DNA of 64,000 nt from JAXMEB01 sp046348545 (GTDB lineage Bacteria; Pseudomonadota; Gammaproteobacteria; Berkiellales; Berkiellaceae): NCBI GenBank assembly GCA_046348545.1, contig JAXMEB010000002.1, positions 248,001 to 312,000 of the forward strand. The letters are read 5' to 3'. The position numbers were made by a program, and so were the translations under genes. Below are positions 41,234 to 50,614 of the stretch, one piece after another; within the stretch, counting starts at the first letter, position 1; the number at the start of each line of letters is the position of its first letter. The notes under the pieces are model-generated. The model saw nothing but the letters and a program-made list of their open reading frames with translations. It ran no database searches and had not been told where the DNA came from.

Positions 41234-44212
41234 ATGAAATTCAAATCTAAAAAAATCGGACTTTTGACCCAAGCCGTACTCGCTTCTTCTGTTGTGATAA
41301 GTTTAGTTTCCCCAATAACTGTTTTGGGCGCACAAGTAAATATTGCTGCAGACGAGACCATTGGTGCAGGGGGGGGGGCTCCAAATCCAGTTGACTGGGT
41401 TGTCTTTACAGCAAATGCTACTTTATCGACTGCAGCTAACCCAAATAATACGCTAGGTGTTTCTGATGGCACTGGCGCGCTACCTTTAATTTTAGGGCTA
41501 AGCGCTGGAACAGATGGTACTGCGAATCATGGAAAAATCAAATTTGATGTTACTGGGGCTATTATCCCAGGTGGAATTGGGATGGATGTTGCAAATAAAC
41601 AGTTGGACTCACTCCTTTTTTCAGGTGTTACACCACTTGATGCAACTTTAGATGGTCCTGTTTTTATTGTTAATGATGTTAAATTTGGGGCGGCAGGCCA
41701 GACTTTGAATCTTAATGCCAATCTTAAGAGTAGCGGTCCAAATAAAGGTATTGATTTCAATAATAAAGATTCTACTTTAAATGTTAAAGAAGGTATTACG
41801 ATTGACGGTGAAATTGACAGTGTGGCCGGCGGTCCTGCAGGTACTGTGAACTTTCTTGGAAATCCTGGGGGAAATTCAGTTGTTACAGGAAAAATTGGTA
41901 ATACTCATTCCTTAGCAATGCTTGATATTGCGGCATTAACGGTCGAAGCTCAGGACGTTGTGATCAAGTCGCCGATTAATTTTTCGGATGCAGGTACGTT
42001 ACAAATAGAAACAGATGCGACTGTCGTGACCGGTGCGGTTACTACGACAGGTGGTAATGGCAAGGGGACGTTACAATTTCAAGAAGGCGGAACCGTTGCA
42101 GGCAATATTGGTGCGAATGGGGCGTCATTAGCTCAAATCACAGCTCATGGTGATAATACCGTAGGGGGCGCAAAAGAACTATCCTTAAACGGTGATGTAT
42201 TTGCCAATACGATTCATGTGGAAGGAGAGATTGGTAATGATAGCAAGATCACTTTTCATAGTGTAGCGGGCGCAAACGTCACTGGTAATCTCACAACAGG
42301 GATTGCAAATAAACACATCGTTGATTTTACAAAGACAGCTAATATGACCGGGAACATAGGTAAGGCTGCACAGAAGTTCGCTCTTGTTCAGGTGACCAAC
42401 GATGTGGGTGCGCCACCAGAGCTAGCTGTTACGGGTAATATCTGGGCTGTGGAGACGAAAATTTTTCAAGATAAAACACTTACCTTGAATGCGAACAGCT
42501 CTATTCATGGTAATTTGACGACGGGGGGTGCCGCCGGTACAGGTACACTCAAATTTGCAGGCAATGCCTCTGTTTCAGATGGCAACATTGGTACAGGTGC
42601 CAATCTACTAGCTGTTACTACAACAGCTGGCACTGCAAATATTGATGCGGATATTGATGCAACTACTATCAATATCAAGGGCACAAGCACTTTACAGGTC
42701 ACAGGAAAGCACACTTTCACGGGTAATCTAATAGCAGCCGGTGCAGGAAGTACTTTAAGTTTGGGGACAAATCAACTTACTGTCACCGGCAATGCCACAT
42801 TCGGGGCTAACGATAGGCTTCAGATTGCGATCACGGATGCGGGTAATGGCAAGTTAGCAATCACAGGTGCTGTTGCTGCTATTGATCCAACGAGCACATT
42901 AGCGCTGGATACCACTGGCGGGACGAATACAGGTTATATTAATGGGGGCACTTATACCGTGATTACCACCACTGCTGGTGGTGTGGCGGTGATGCCGGTT
43001 CAGGCAGGTACCTCAGCCATATTATCTGCCAAGACCGTAGTGAATGGTAACAATCTTGACCTGGTCATCACCCGTACGGGCCTCGACAATGCGGCCTTTA
43101 ACCCAGGCCCACAAGGCAGTGGTGTTGCGACCGCTCTGGAAACAGCGGGTGCGAATACTAATTTAACTCAGGGTTTACAAGATTTAATGAGCGATTTGCA
43201 AAATCTTCCTTCTACCGCAGAGGTGACGACTGCATTACAAACTTTGGCGCCAAACGTCAGTGGTGCCGCGGTGGCGGGCAGTCAACAAGGTGTTGAATTG
43301 GGTGCTAGAGCCATTGGTGAACGGATGCAGCTCGCACGTAGTGATGTGGGTTCATACCATCGCGGCATGAGCGCCGGTGACGTGTTTGATAACGGCATGG
43401 GTTTATGGGCACAAGTGGTTGGCAGTGATTTTACTCAAGACCTACGCGGTGGTGTCGCTGGTTATGACGGTAATAACCTCGGTGTGATGTTTGGTGCAGA
43501 CTGGAAGCTGACCGATGAATTATTGTTTGGGGTAGCAGCAGGTTATGGGACCACCGATATTGATTACGATTTAGCGGCGAGTACCCTCAATATTGATACC
43601 TGGCAAGCGTCTGTTTACGGTAGTTGGCAGTTTAAAGAGCCCTGGTTTGCAGATGGTATGATTGGCGTTTCTCATCATAGTTACGATCAACGTCGTAATA
43701 TCATTCTGCCGCCTTCACTGAGAGTTGCTCTGGCTAATTACAATGGCTGGCAGTGGAACGCTAAAGTGAGAGCCGGATATGAGCATCAAGAAGGTGATTG
43801 GCATATTACACCAGCCGTTTCGTTAAAGTACTCTAATCTCTCGATTGATGATTACAACGAAACCAATGCGGGTGCTGCAAATCTTCGCGTATCGAATAAG
43901 AGCGTCGACTCCTTGGTGGCAGGCTTGGGCGTGAAGGCTGAGTACCGTGCTGGCATGTTTGCACCAGAAGCACATGCAAGTGCGTACTATGATTTTAATG
44001 CCAATAGCCAAGAAACGAATAACCTCTTCTTAGGGTCAACGGTTGGATTTGCGACCAATGGTGTCAAGCCACCGCATGATAGCTATGAAGTGGGTGCAGG
44101 CTTAAATGTCTACGCGATGGATAAGCTTCAGCTTAACTTACACTATGACTATAGCTTCAAGAGCGATTTCCATTCTCATACCGGACTCTTCCAAATCCGT
44201 TATGAATGGTAG
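41234..44212 (+). CDS. Autotransporter (type V secretion) AT1
   Basis: 992 aa. N-terminal signal peptide (KKIGLLTQAVLASSVVISLVSPITVLGA). The passenger, ~residues 35-690, is Gly/Thr/Asn-rich and repetitive (TGNIG, LTLNANSSIHGNLTTGG), as expected for a beta-helix. The last ~280 residues form the translocator beta-barrel, starting near MGLWAQVVGSDFTQ and ending LFQIRYEW with the terminal aromatic residue. From about residue 520 on it is nearly identical to AT2, including 3' DNA. No protease or adhesin motif is visible in the passenger. Confidence 0.9.
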   Translation: MKFKSKKIGLLTQAVLASSVVISLVSPITVLGAQVNIAADETIGAGGGAPNPVDWVVFTANATLSTAANPNNTLGVSDGTGALPLILGLSAGTDGTANHGKIKFDVTGAIIPGGIGMDVANKQLDSLLFSGVTPLDATLDGPVFIVNDVKFGAAGQTLNLNANLKSSGPNKGIDFNNKDSTLNVKEGITIDGEIDSVAGGPAGTVNFLGNPGGNSVVTGKIGNTHSLAMLDIAALTVEAQDVVIKSPINFSDAGTLQIETDATVVTGAVTTTGGNGKGTLQFQEGGTVAGNIGANGASLAQITAHGDNTVGGAKELSLNGDVFANTIHVEGEIGNDSKITFHSVAGANVTGNLTTGIANKHIVDFTKTANMTGNIGKAAQKFALVQVTNDVGAPPELAVTGNIWAVETKIFQDKTLTLNANSSIHGNLTTGGAAGTGTLKFAGNASVSDGNIGTGANLLAVTTTAGTANIDADIDATTINIKGTSTLQVTGKHTFTGNLIAAGAGSTLSLGTNQLTVTGNATFGANDRLQIAITDAGNGKLAITGAVAAIDPTSTLALDTTGGTNTGYINGGTYTVITTTAGGVAVMPVQAGTSAILSAKTVVNGNNLDLVITRTGLDNAAFNPGPQGSGVATALETAGANTNLTQGLQDLMSDLQNLPSTAEVTTALQTLAPNVSGAAVAGSQQGVELGARAIGERMQLARSDVGSYHRGMSAGDVFDNGMGLWAQVVGSDFTQDLRGGVAGYDGNNLGVMFGADWKLTDELLFGVAAGYGTTDIDYDLAASTLNIDTWQASVYGSWQFKEPWFADGMIGVSHHSYDQRRNIILPPSLRVALANYNGWQWNAKVRAGYEHQEGDWHITPAVSLKYSNLSIDDYNETNAGAANLRVSNKSVDSLVAGLGVKAEYRAGMFAPEAHASAYYDFNANSQETNNLFLGSTVGFATNGVKPPHDSYEVGAGLNVYAMDKLQLNLHYDYSFKSDFHSHTGLFQIRYEW

Positions 44213-44242
44213 TCGTCTTTAACTAGACTAGCCTGTCAAATG

Positions 44243-44267
44243 AACCCCTCCTCGGAGGGGTTTTTTT
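44243..44267 (+). terminator. Intrinsic terminator of AT1
   Basis: AACCCCTCC pairs with GGAGGGGTT, followed by a T-run. Confidence 0.9.
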
Positions 44268-44271
44268 ATAT

Positions 44272-44411
44272 AACCTCAGTTCGGAGTTTTTGAAGGCAGG
44301 GTTGCTTTGTAATGACGTCATTCCGCACAGCGATAAGCGCACGAAGTGCGCAGCGTGTGATGACCGCTGTGTGGGATGACGATAGTTCCCAAAAAACCCC
44401 GAACTGGGGTT
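44272..44411. repeat. R2 repeat, short form
   Basis: 140 bp from AACCTCAGTTCGGAG to CCGAACTGGGGTT. The internal ~120-bp section of the long form is missing. Identical by eye to 47887-48026. It is followed by the R3-end motif TGATTTTCCCAGCTTAG. Confidence 0.85.
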
Positions 44412-44474
44412 CCTTTCTGATTTTCCCAGCTTAGATATTGTTTGGTAGAGTGTTTCTATTTGTGAATTTGCAAT

Positions 44475-44602
44475 TATACCCACAACAGATGATTTTTCGG
44501 GTAGGCGCCGAGCGTTCGAGTCGCAGGAGTGTACACAAAGTACATGACTGCGGTGAGAATCGCGAAGGCAACAACCCCGAAAATTCAGCTGTGAAGGGTA
44601 TA
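44475..44602 (+). repeat. MITE copy (full, 128 bp) upstream of AT2
   Basis: Near-consensus copy, 60 bp upstream of the AT2 start codon. It separates AT2 from sequence that AT1 has further upstream, so it may affect AT2 expression. Confidence 0.95.
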
Positions 44603-44662
44603 TTTAGTTTGTTAGAATTTTTACTTACGAAATACTTCAACCTTAAACATGAGTGATGGACT

Positions 44663-47600
44663 ATGAAATTGAAATCTAAAAAAATCGGACTTTTGACCCA
44701 AGCCGTACTCGCTTCTTCTGTAATTGCATGCTTAGCACCTTCTTTTAGCGTAATGGCTGCAGGTGTTGCTGTTGGAGTGGGTACAACAATAGGTGCAGGT
44801 GGTGCCGCTCCGGATCCAACTGATTGGGTTCAATTTATTGCGGATGTAGAATTAACAACAGCTGCAGGAGCGAATAATGTGCTTGCAGCTAGTGATGGAG
44901 TGACTCCAGTCGCAATAACCCTTGGGCTAAGTGCGGCAACTGATGGTACTGCCAATCACGGCATCATTAAGGTTAATGATGCCGCAGGTTTTGCACCAGC
45001 TGGTGGACTCGGTGAGGCTGGTGCAAATAATGCATTAAATAAATTATATTTCGCTGCTGTAAGTACGACAGAATTAAAGAAAAATGCATATTTTGCAAAC
45101 AACATCGACTTTAACGGTTTAGCCGCTACCCTCAAACTCTCCCCACAATTGGCTGGCACACCCTTAATCATTTCAGCCGCAGATATCATGAGTACCGGCG
45201 GTGATAACGGGACTATTACTGTCGATGATGCGGTTCCAGGCACTCAAGTTAATTTTGAAGGAAAGATTGGTGACGCTGTTAATAAACCAACATTATTCAA
45301 TGTAGGGACTGGTGCAGCCGCTGTAACGGCTTATGTGAAGGGTGCTGTTAATTTATCTGCAGGGCAAATTAAAATATTTGAAGATGCTATTTTAAAAGTT
45401 GCAGACGCTGTTGATGTCACTGGACCCATCAATGGCGGAGCTGTTGATAAGGGGACGTTGTTATTCGAGGGGAATTCTCTTGTCGCTAACAACGTTGGTG
45501 CTGGAGCTTCTTTGAGTTTAGTCGACGTTACTGGTGGTATAGATGTAGCAACACCCAAGACTGCTGACTTTGCGGGCGATGTCTCTGCAGTCAACATAAA
45601 GATAGCGCCGTTCACTTTCATGCAAATGGGGGGTGCAACAACCATTACGGGTAAAATTGATGGTTCAGCTCCTGGCGTAGGCTACCTTAGTTTCTCGGAA
45701 AATGGTACTTCAGCTGGTGGTGATGTGGGTGGAACTTATCCTCTCGATTATATCTCTGTTCACAGCAATGCAGCAGCTGGGGGTGCTAAGGTAGTGAACT
45801 TCACTGGCGGCAATGTGAATGCTACACTACTTGAGGTCAGGGGTGATGGGAAGAACAATAGCACGGTTAAATTTTCAGCGCCGGGGAATCAAGTATTTGG
45901 AAACATCGGTACGTTCACTCCGGGCAAAAATATAGTTGATTTTCATGATACTGCCAAGATGACAGGTGATGTCGGTCAAGATGGAAGTAAGTTTGAACAG
46001 GTGCTGATTGCAGGTGCTGGTGCCAGAGATTTCGAAATCACGGGTAATATCTGGGCAGATAATACTATATTTTTGGACGATTTCACCATGACCTTGAATG
46101 CAAATAGCGTTATTCACGGTAATGTGATTACTGCAGGGGGTGGTACGGGCACTCTGACTTTTAATGGCGTTAACACTGGCGTTACTGATGGCAATATTGG
46201 TAGAAGAGTTGATCACTTAAAAGCTGTCAACACAGTTGGTACAGCGACCGCAAATATTGATGCAGATATTTATGCAACTGATATCAATATCAATGGCACA
46301 AGCACTTTACAGGTCACAGGTAATCACACTTTCAAGGGTAATGTAACAGCAGCCGGTGGAGGAAGTACTTTAAGTTTGGGGACAAATGAACTGGATGTCA
46401 ACGGCGCTGTCACATTCGGCGCTAACGATAGGCTTCAGATTGCGATCACGGATGCGGGTAATGGCAAGTTAGCAATCACAGGTGCTGTTGCTGCTATTGA
46501 TCCAACGAGCACATTAGCGCTGGATACCACTGGCGGGACGAATACAGGTTATATTAATGGGGGCACTTATACCGTGATTACCACCACTGCTGGTGGTGTG
46601 GCGGTGATGCCGGTTCAGGCAGGTACCTCAGCCATATTATCTGGCAAGACCGTAGTGAATGGTAACAATCTTGACCTGGTCATCACCCGTACGGGCCTGG
46701 ACAATGCGGCCTTTAACCCAGGCCCACAAGGCACTGGCGTTGCGACCGCTCTGGAAACAGCGGGTGCGAATACTAATTTAACTCAGGGTTTACAAGATTT
46801 AATGAGCGATTTGCAAAATCTTCCTTCTACCGCAAAGGTGACGACTGCATTACAAACTCTGGCGCCAAACGTCAGTGGTGCCGCAGTGGCGGGTAGCCAA
46901 CAAGGTGTTGAATTGGGTGCTACAGCCATTGGTGAACGGATGCAGCTCGCACGTAGTGATGTGGGTTCATACCATCGCGGCATGAGCGCCGGTGACGTGT
47001 TTGATAACGGCATGGGTTTATGGGCACAAGTGGTTGGCAGTGATTTTACTCAAGACCTACGCGGTGGTGTCGCTGGTTATGACGGTAATAACCTCGGTGT
47101 GATGTTTGGTGCAGACTGGAAGCTGACCGATGAATTATTGTTTGGGGTAGCAGCAGGTTATGGGACCACCGATATTGATTACGATTTAGCGGCGAGTACC
47201 CTCAATATTGATACCTGGCAAGCGTCTGTTTACGGTAGTTGGCAGTTTAAAGAGCCCTGGTTTGCAGATGGTATGATTGGCGTTTCTCATCATAGTTACG
47301 ATCAACGTCGTAATATCATTCTGCCGCCTTCACTGAGAGTTGCTCTGGCTAATTACAATGGCTGGCAGTGGAACGCTAAAGTGAGAGCCGGATATGAGCA
47401 TCAAGAAGGTGATTGGCATATTACACCAGCCGTTTCGTTAAAGTACTCTAATCTCTCGATTGATGATTACAACGAAACCAATGCGGGTGCTGCAAATCTT
47501 CGCGTATCGAATAAGAGCGTCGACTCCTTGGTGGCAGGCTTGGGCGTGAAGGCTGAGTACCGTGCTGGCATGTTTGCACCAGAAGCACATGCAAGTGCGT

Positions 47601-47827
47601 ACTATGATTTTAATGCCAATAGCCAAGAAACGAATAACCTCTTCTTAGGGTCAACGGTTGGATTTGCGACCAATGGTGTCAAGCCACCGCATGATAGCTA
47701 TGAAGTGGGTGCAGGCTTAAATGTCTACGCGATGGATAAGCTTCAGCTTAACTTACACTATGACTATAGCTTCAAGAGCGATTTCCATTCTCATACCGGA
47801 CTCTTCCAAATCCGTTATGAATGGTAG
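44663..47827 (+). CDS. Autotransporter (type V secretion) AT2, paralogue of AT1
   Basis: 1054 aa. The signal peptide is nearly the same as in AT1 (KKIGLLTQAVLASSVIACL). The passenger differs from AT1 over ~residues 30-570 while keeping the same repetitive style (NVNATLLEVRGDG, TLNANSVIHGNV). The C-terminal half and barrel are nearly identical to AT1; from about 46930 to the stop I saw no base differences. It ends RYEW. AT1 and AT2 are tandem duplicates with diverged passengers. Confidence 0.9.
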   Translation: MKLKSKKIGLLTQAVLASSVIACLAPSFSVMAAGVAVGVGTTIGAGGAAPDPTDWVQFIADVELTTAAGANNVLAASDGVTPVAITLGLSAATDGTANHGIIKVNDAAGFAPAGGLGEAGANNALNKLYFAAVSTTELKKNAYFANNIDFNGLAATLKLSPQLAGTPLIISAADIMSTGGDNGTITVDDAVPGTQVNFEGKIGDAVNKPTLFNVGTGAAAVTAYVKGAVNLSAGQIKIFEDAILKVADAVDVTGPINGGAVDKGTLLFEGNSLVANNVGAGASLSLVDVTGGIDVATPKTADFAGDVSAVNIKIAPFTFMQMGGATTITGKIDGSAPGVGYLSFSENGTSAGGDVGGTYPLDYISVHSNAAAGGAKVVNFTGGNVNATLLEVRGDGKNNSTVKFSAPGNQVFGNIGTFTPGKNIVDFHDTAKMTGDVGQDGSKFEQVLIAGAGARDFEITGNIWADNTIFLDDFTMTLNANSVIHGNVITAGGGTGTLTFNGVNTGVTDGNIGRRVDHLKAVNTVGTATANIDADIYATDININGTSTLQVTGNHTFKGNVTAAGGGSTLSLGTNELDVNGAVTFGANDRLQIAITDAGNGKLAITGAVAAIDPTSTLALDTTGGTNTGYINGGTYTVITTTAGGVAVMPVQAGTSAILSGKTVVNGNNLDLVITRTGLDNAAFNPGPQGTGVATALETAGANTNLTQGLQDLMSDLQNLPSTAKVTTALQTLAPNVSGAAVAGSQQGVELGATAIGERMQLARSDVGSYHRGMSAGDVFDNGMGLWAQVVGSDFTQDLRGGVAGYDGNNLGVMFGADWKLTDELLFGVAAGYGTTDIDYDLAASTLNIDTWQASVYGSWQFKEPWFADGMIGVSHHSYDQRRNIILPPSLRVALANYNGWQWNAKVRAGYEHQEGDWHITPAVSLKYSNLSIDDYNETNAGAANLRVSNKSVDSLVAGLGVKAEYRAGMFAPEAHASAYYDFNANSQETNNLFLGSTVGFATNGVKPPHDSYEVGAGLNVYAMDKLQLNLHYDYSFKSDFHSHTGLFQIRYEW

Positions 47828-47857
47828 TCGTCTTTAACTAGACTAGCCTGTCAAATG

Positions 47858-47882
47858 AACCCCTCCTCGGAGGGGTTTTTTT
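47858..47882 (+). terminator. Intrinsic terminator of AT2
   Basis: Same AACCCCTCC/GGAGGGGTT stem and T-run as after AT1. Confidence 0.9.
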
Positions 47883-47886
47883 ATAT

Positions 47887-48026
47887 AACCTCAGTTCGGA
47901 GTTTTTGAAGGCAGGGTTGCTTTGTAATGACGTCATTCCGCACAGCGATAAGCGCACGAAGTGCGCAGCGTGTGATGACCGCTGTGTGGGATGACGATAG
48001 TTCCCAAAAAACCCCGAACTGGGGTT
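47887..48026. repeat. R2 repeat, short form (duplicate)
   Basis: Same 140-bp sequence as 44272-44411, carried along with the duplicated AT 3' region. Confidence 0.85.
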
Positions 48027-48089
48027 CCTTTCTGATTTTCCCAGCTTAGATATTGTTTGGTAGAGTGTTTCTATTTGTGAATTTGCAAT

Positions 48090-48175
48090 TATACCCACAA
48101 CAGATGATTTTTGCGGCACCTACCTACGCTCTACGAGCTTCAGCAGGCATGGCGCCAAGCGTTCAAAAGGCAGCA
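48090..48175 (+). repeat. MITE left end plus scrambled remnants
   Basis: The first ~23 bp match the MITE left terminus (TATACCC...GATTTTT). After that, pieces resembling the 36-bp module (CCTACGCTCTACGAGCT) and the left core (GGCGCCAAGCGTTC) occur in changed order. The 3' end of the ATPase gene lies in this remnant. Confidence 0.6.
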
Positions 48176-49344
48176 TCTTCTGTAAAAATACTTTGGATGT
48201 CTTTCCAAGAGATAGCCACGATATTTTCACTTAGCGCCATGGTATAGGGTGTTTGGCATATCAAATATCCTTGTTTAGCCTCTGGGTATTGTTCCAAAAA
48301 TATCTTAAGATGCCGTATATCTTTCTGACTTGGATTAGATGTCCATTTGACTTCTATTGGAACATAAGCATTCTCATACCTTAAAACATAATCAATTTCA
48401 GGGCCGGCATGATCTCGCCAAAACAGCAACGTGGCTTTGCTGTTCATACTTCTGATTATTTTAAGAAGCTCTAAGCCAATCAATTGCTCAAATAAATAAC
48501 CCATCTGTTTTAAATTTGGTTTCGAGGATTCTTTTGCCGCGACTCTTCGAACGCCTAGGTCAAAGATTAAATATTTTGGTGCTTTAGTGAGTCTTTTTCG
48601 GGAAACTGTGTGTGTTAATGGCTGGATCTTTTCAGCCAGCATGCAGTCTTCGAGAATTCGGTAATATTCAGAAATCGTAGTATGCGAAACGCCAATTTCA
48701 TTGGCAATGCTTCGAAGATTAATGATATTGCCAGATTCAATCGATGCAAGTCTTAAAAAATTCGAGAAAGAGCCTAAATTTCGGACCAATGCTTCTTTTC
48801 TTACCTCTTCTTTCAAATACAATGTGACATAAGATTCAAGTTCTTGTTCTCTAAAGCCAAGATCGTCCATTGTTCTGATAGCAGGTAATGCGCCATAGAT
48901 GAGTAAATCTGTTAGATCCATTTGTTCAGATTGGATTTCAGTAAAGGAAAGGGGATCTAATTGAAATCGTAATACTCGGCCCGGCAAAAGATTTTTAATC
49001 TTTCTCGCTGAAGAGCCAGTTAATATAAATTGCCCAATGTTTTCATCGATTAAAATTTGAATAGAATCTGTTATTTGAGGCAGCTTTTGAATTTCGTCAA
49101 CGATGACAATAGGCTTTATACCGAGCTGTTTATTTAATGCTTTGGTCTCAGAAATAATGCCTAGGGGATTCGATTCATATCTTAATCTATCTTCAGGATT
49201 CATTAAGTTTAAATAACGATGATGCGTTAAGGCGCGAACCAATGTAGTTTTACCAGTTTGTCGTGGGCCCAGTAACAAGATATTTCGTCCGCGCTCTAGC
49301 GCTTCCACGACGCCCTGTGCAGTATTTCGATGTATATACCGCAT
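48163..49344 (-). CDS. AAA ATPase with C-terminal DUF4143 domain
   Basis: 393 aa. Walker A GPRQTGKTT (~residue 26), Walker B IVIVDEIQKLP (~residue 79), sensor LTGSSAR. The C-terminal DUF4143 region has EIDYVLRYENAYVPIEVKW, like the E-D-ExK centre of a PD-(D/E)XK nuclease fold. A small HTH-like segment (RSIANEIGVSHTTISEYYRIL) links the two. Such ATPases are common solitary accessory genes of uncertain role. The 3' end overlaps a MITE remnant. Confidence 0.88.
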   Translation of the reverse strand: MRYIHRNTAQGVVEALERGRNILLLGPRQTGKTTLVRALTHHRYLNLMNPEDRLRYESNPLGIISETKALNKQLGIKPIVIVDEIQKLPQITDSIQILIDENIGQFILTGSSARKIKNLLPGRVLRFQLDPLSFTEIQSEQMDLTDLLIYGALPAIRTMDDLGFREQELESYVTLYLKEEVRKEALVRNLGSFSNFLRLASIESGNIINLRSIANEIGVSHTTISEYYRILEDCMLAEKIQPLTHTVSRKRLTKAPKYLIFDLGVRRVAAKESSKPNLKQMGYLFEQLIGLELLKIIRSMNSKATLLFWRDHAGPEIDYVLRYENAYVPIEVKWTSNPSQKDIRHLKIFLEQYPEAKQGYLICQTPYTMALSENIVAISWKDIQSIFTEDAAF

Positions 49345-49370
49345 TTTGCCTCAACCCCCTTTAAAACACA

Positions 49371-49414
49371 ATTTTCATTGAAAATGGATTTAAAGTCAAC
49401 CAATTTCAGTGAAA
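49371..49414. promoter_or_regulatory. Candidate operator pair upstream of the ATPase
   Basis: The palindrome ATTTTCATTGAAAAT (49371-49385) and the similar TTTCAGTGAAA (49404-49414) lie 27-70 bp before the ATPase start codon, in a position fit for operator sites. No binding protein is identified. Confidence 0.35.
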
Positions 49415-49492
49415 AGTGCAATCTAAATTGAGTTCCCATTTACGGTTAATTGGCCCAGAGCCAGCACATGCTCCGATTGTGATTCCCTAAAG

Positions 49493-49929
49493 CACTGGAT
49501 GAAGGGCTTAATCGGTTAGTTAAGGACCGTATATTAATTCGAGCTTGTCGAGGGATTTACGTGAATGAATATGCTCAAGGTAAGGATAGTTACATCATTC
49601 AACATATTGCAAAAACATTACGTCGCGGAGAGTATAATTATGTCAGTTTGGAATCGATGCTATCTGAATATGGTATTATTTCGCAAATTCCGATCGATCG
49701 TTCAATCGTGATGACAACGGGCAGAAGAGGCATTTACAAGACGCCTTATGGTATTATTGAGTTTACTCATACCAAGCGATCGCCTGAAGATATATTAAAT
49801 TCTGTACAGAAGATAAAAGATAGACCCTTAAGAATTGCTACGAAAGAAGCTGCAATCCGTGATTTGAAGCGTGTGGGGCGAAATCTAGACTTAATGCAAT
49901 TGGAAAATGAGAATGATCACGGATATTGA
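49493..49929 (+). pseudogene. AbiEi-like antitoxin, first copy, 5'-truncated
   Basis: Homology to the intact copy at 50615 begins abruptly at CACTGGATGAAGG (49493), so the first ~40 codons, with the HTH, are missing. The remaining frame (from 49561: NEYAQGKDSYIIQHIAKTLRRGEYNYVSLESMLSEYGI...) is open and very similar to the intact copy. Without the HTH it cannot autoregulate. Confidence 0.85.
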
Positions 49930-50169
49930 GAATTTCAATCAACTAGTTGAACGGGCTATGGCTAACAAAGATCTGCGGCATATGCGTCCCGTCGTTGCAA
50001 AAGAACTATTACACTATGATATTTTATTTTCTTTGGATAAAGATAAACTATTGGATACGCTGACTTTTCAAGGTGGAACCAGTCTGCGCTTATGTTACGG
50101 AGCGCCTAGATTTAGCGAAGATCTAGATTTTGTGGGCGATAAAGATTTCTCCTCATCTAAAATATATGG

Positions 50170-50297
50170 TATACCCACAACAGATGATTTTTCGGGTAGG
50201 CGCCGAGCCCTTGAGCAACCGGAGTGTACACAAAGTACATGAGGATTGCGAAATGGGCGATGGCAACAACCCCGAAAATTCAGCTGTGAAGGGTATA
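50170..50297 (+). repeat. MITE copy (128 bp) at the break in the AbiEii copy
   Basis: Edges TATACCC and GGGTATA; the core is diverged (GAGCAACCGGAG, GGATTGCGAAATGGGCGATGG). The intact paralogue has GGTATCAAAGAG here, so insertion was at the TA of GGTATC. Confidence 0.92.
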
Positions 50298-50329
50298 TAA
50301 GTGGCCAACCTATAAATTTCAACGGTTCA

Positions 50330-50366
50330 GATGAGCCACCTATAGAATTGCTATAAGTGGCTCATC
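50330..50366. repeat. Hairpin in unexplained sequence after the AbiEii pseudogene
   Basis: GATGAGCCAC (50330-50339) pairs with GTGGCTCATC (50357-50366), with CTATA arms inside. ATAAGTGGC occurs on both sides (50298, 50353). It may be an IS terminus remnant. The rest of 50298-50614 holds a duplicated flank (TCGTTCTTTGTGATTCCCC to about 50490), a GA microsatellite (50538-50551) and the operator below. Confidence 0.5.
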
Positions 50367-50559
50367 TAATGCCTGCGGCGTCGCTCTGCTACCCTGAAAA
50401 TACTTACAAAAAAAATCGTTCTTTGTGATTCCCCTTACTACGATAATGTCCGCTATTATCAGACCATTTAATTTGTTAGATAACTTGCAATACGCCTCGT
50501 TAAGGCAAAAAGTTATCTGTGCGAAGAAAAAGGTGCGAGAGAGAGAGAGAGCTTTATTT

Positions 50560-50603
50560 AAGTATACAATTATACTATATTTATATGGTACAACTGTATA
50601 CTT
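50560..50603 (+). promoter_or_regulatory. Promoter-operator region of the AbiE module
   Basis: AAGTATAC (50560-50567) and GTATACTT (50596-50603) are perfect inverted repeats around an AT-rich core with TATACTATAT. They lie 12 bp before the AbiEi start. AbiEi-type antitoxins are known to repress their own promoter through inverted repeats, so this is a likely operator. Confidence 0.6.
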
Positions 50604-50614
50604 AAAGTCAGCTT

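Larger units (their letters stand above)
49907..50428 (+). pseudogene. AbiEii-like toxin, first copy, broken at a MITE
   Basis: The N-terminal ~88 residues, including GGTSLRLCYGAPRFSEDLDF, match the intact copy at 51138. A full MITE begins at codon ~88 (TATA at 50170) and the frame stops within it. Beyond the MITE come ~110 bp of unrelated DNA, then a remnant of the original 3' end (AATCGTTCTTTGTGATTCCCC). The centre of the gene is lost. Confidence 0.88.

Noticed and set aside
44431..44656. Open frames on both strands across the MITE upstream of AT2
   Set aside because: Repeat-derived, no start signals, and not conserved beyond the element.
48163..49344. Restriction or CRISPR-like defence role for the AAA/DUF4143 protein
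   Set aside because: No partner nuclease or methylase is adjacent; a solitary ATPase does not support a defence system.
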